Source of the DNA: Caulobacterales bacterium RIFOXYB1_FULL_67_16
GTDB lineage: Bacteria > Pseudomonadota > Alphaproteobacteria > Caulobacterales > Caulobacteraceae
Direction of reading: 5' to 3'
DNA: 15,341 nucleotides
Assembly: GCA_001796045.1 (NCBI GenBank)
Contig: MGLN01000032.1
Span: 14,699-30,039, forward strand
Both the position numbers and the translations under genes were made by a program. The notes beneath the pieces are model-generated. The model did no database searches and was not told the origin of the DNA. It saw only the letters and a list, made by a program, of their open reading frames with translations. This document shows, in pieces, positions 15,025 through 15,341 of the stretch. The first letter of the stretch is position 1. Every line of letters starts with the position of its first letter.

Positions 15025-15341
15025 ATGGCCCGTAAGCAACACACCCGAAATTCATCCGGCCCCGCCGGCCCCAGCCAGCGCCAGCTGCGCGCCGGCGAAC
15101 TGATCCGCCACGCCCTGGTCGACATCCTGCGCGAAGAGGACATCCACGACGAGGCCCTGGCTGGGGTCTCGGTCACCGTGACCGAGGTCCGCCTGTCGCC
15201 GGACCTGAAGCACGCCACCTGTTTCGTCGAACCCCTGGGCGCCGGTGTCGAGACCGCTCCGGTCGCCGGCCATGAGAGCGAAATCATCAAGGCGCTGAAC
15301 CTCCACGCCAAATTCCTGCGCGGCCAGCTGGGCCGCCGGCT
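15025..15341 (+). CDS. rbfA: Ribosome-binding factor A, 3' part beyond window
   Basis: The first 105 residues of RbfA, which binds the 30S subunit and aids 16S rRNA 5' end maturation, notably in the cold. Start ATG 15025 is preceded by AAGGAG at 7 bases. Seen: RQLRAGELIRHALVDIL (helix 1), VSVTVTEVRLSPDLKHATCFVEPL (the KH-type core strand region), then IIKALNLHAKFLRGQLGRR, the usual C-terminal helix pair. The reading frame is still open at 15341, so the gene is cut by the window edge. infB, its usual upstream neighbour, is not here: a DUF2459 gene is upstream. truB may follow outside the window. Confidence 0.9.
   Translation, partial: MARKQHTRNSSGPAGPSQRQLRAGELIRHALVDILREEDIHDEALAGVSVTVTEVRLSPDLKHATCFVEPLGAGVETAPVAGHESEIIKALNLHAKFLRGQLGRR

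Overview
This is a high-GC, tightly packed chromosomal window that looks alphaproteobacterial and most likely Caulobacterales (Brevundimonas or Caulobacter type). That is an inference. It rests on the GC-rich coding style, a PolA that keeps its 3'-5' exonuclease, a zf-CHCC protein, and an aminotransferase/oxidoreductase pair that fits the 2,3-diamino-glucose lipid A known from Caulobacter and Brevundimonas. No taxonomy search was possible.

Bases 1-3330 form an accessory-looking segment with visibly lower GC, especially 1800-2250 and 2780-3110. All its genes read on the minus strand: a small helix-rich ORF (186-476), a zinc-binding HNH-nuclease-like protein (702-1793), and an HTH plus Schlafen AlbA_2 protein (1968-3227). 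Near-identical short repeats (CTMAGGCGCGYAAAT) lie around the small ORF. The HNH gene has its own consensus-like promoter. This pair is the best candidate in the window for an undescribed, possibly defence-related, system.

Bases 3399-7754 hold a minus-strand block: zf-CHCC protein, glyoxalase I (gloA), a lipoprotein, and polA. The lipoprotein overlaps gloA and polA follows 37 bases later. As given, polA is broken by a one-base loss in the codon after Gly852. The 5' nuclease, 3'-5' exonuclease and polymerase motifs A and B are in one frame, and motif C is in another. Restoring one base gives a normal 971-residue protein.

Bases 7861-8835 encode an ABC-2 type ATPase with no neighbouring permease, divergent from the zinc-finger gene. 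Bases 8832-11369 are a second minus-strand operon: an AGE-family sugar isomerase, a GmhB-like HAD phosphatase lacking most of the family's zinc ligands, and an alpha/beta hydrolase.

From 11543 to the end everything is on the plus strand: a DegT/StrS sugar aminotransferase and a Gfo/Idh/MocA oxidoreductase (3-base gap; candidate GnnB/GnnA for UDP-GlcNAc3N), a secreted hypothetical protein, a DUF2459 protein, and the start of rbfA, cut by the window edge. The 11370-11542 gap separates the two divergent sugar operons and holds a plausible promoter. No rRNA, tRNA, CRISPR array or transposase was recognised.
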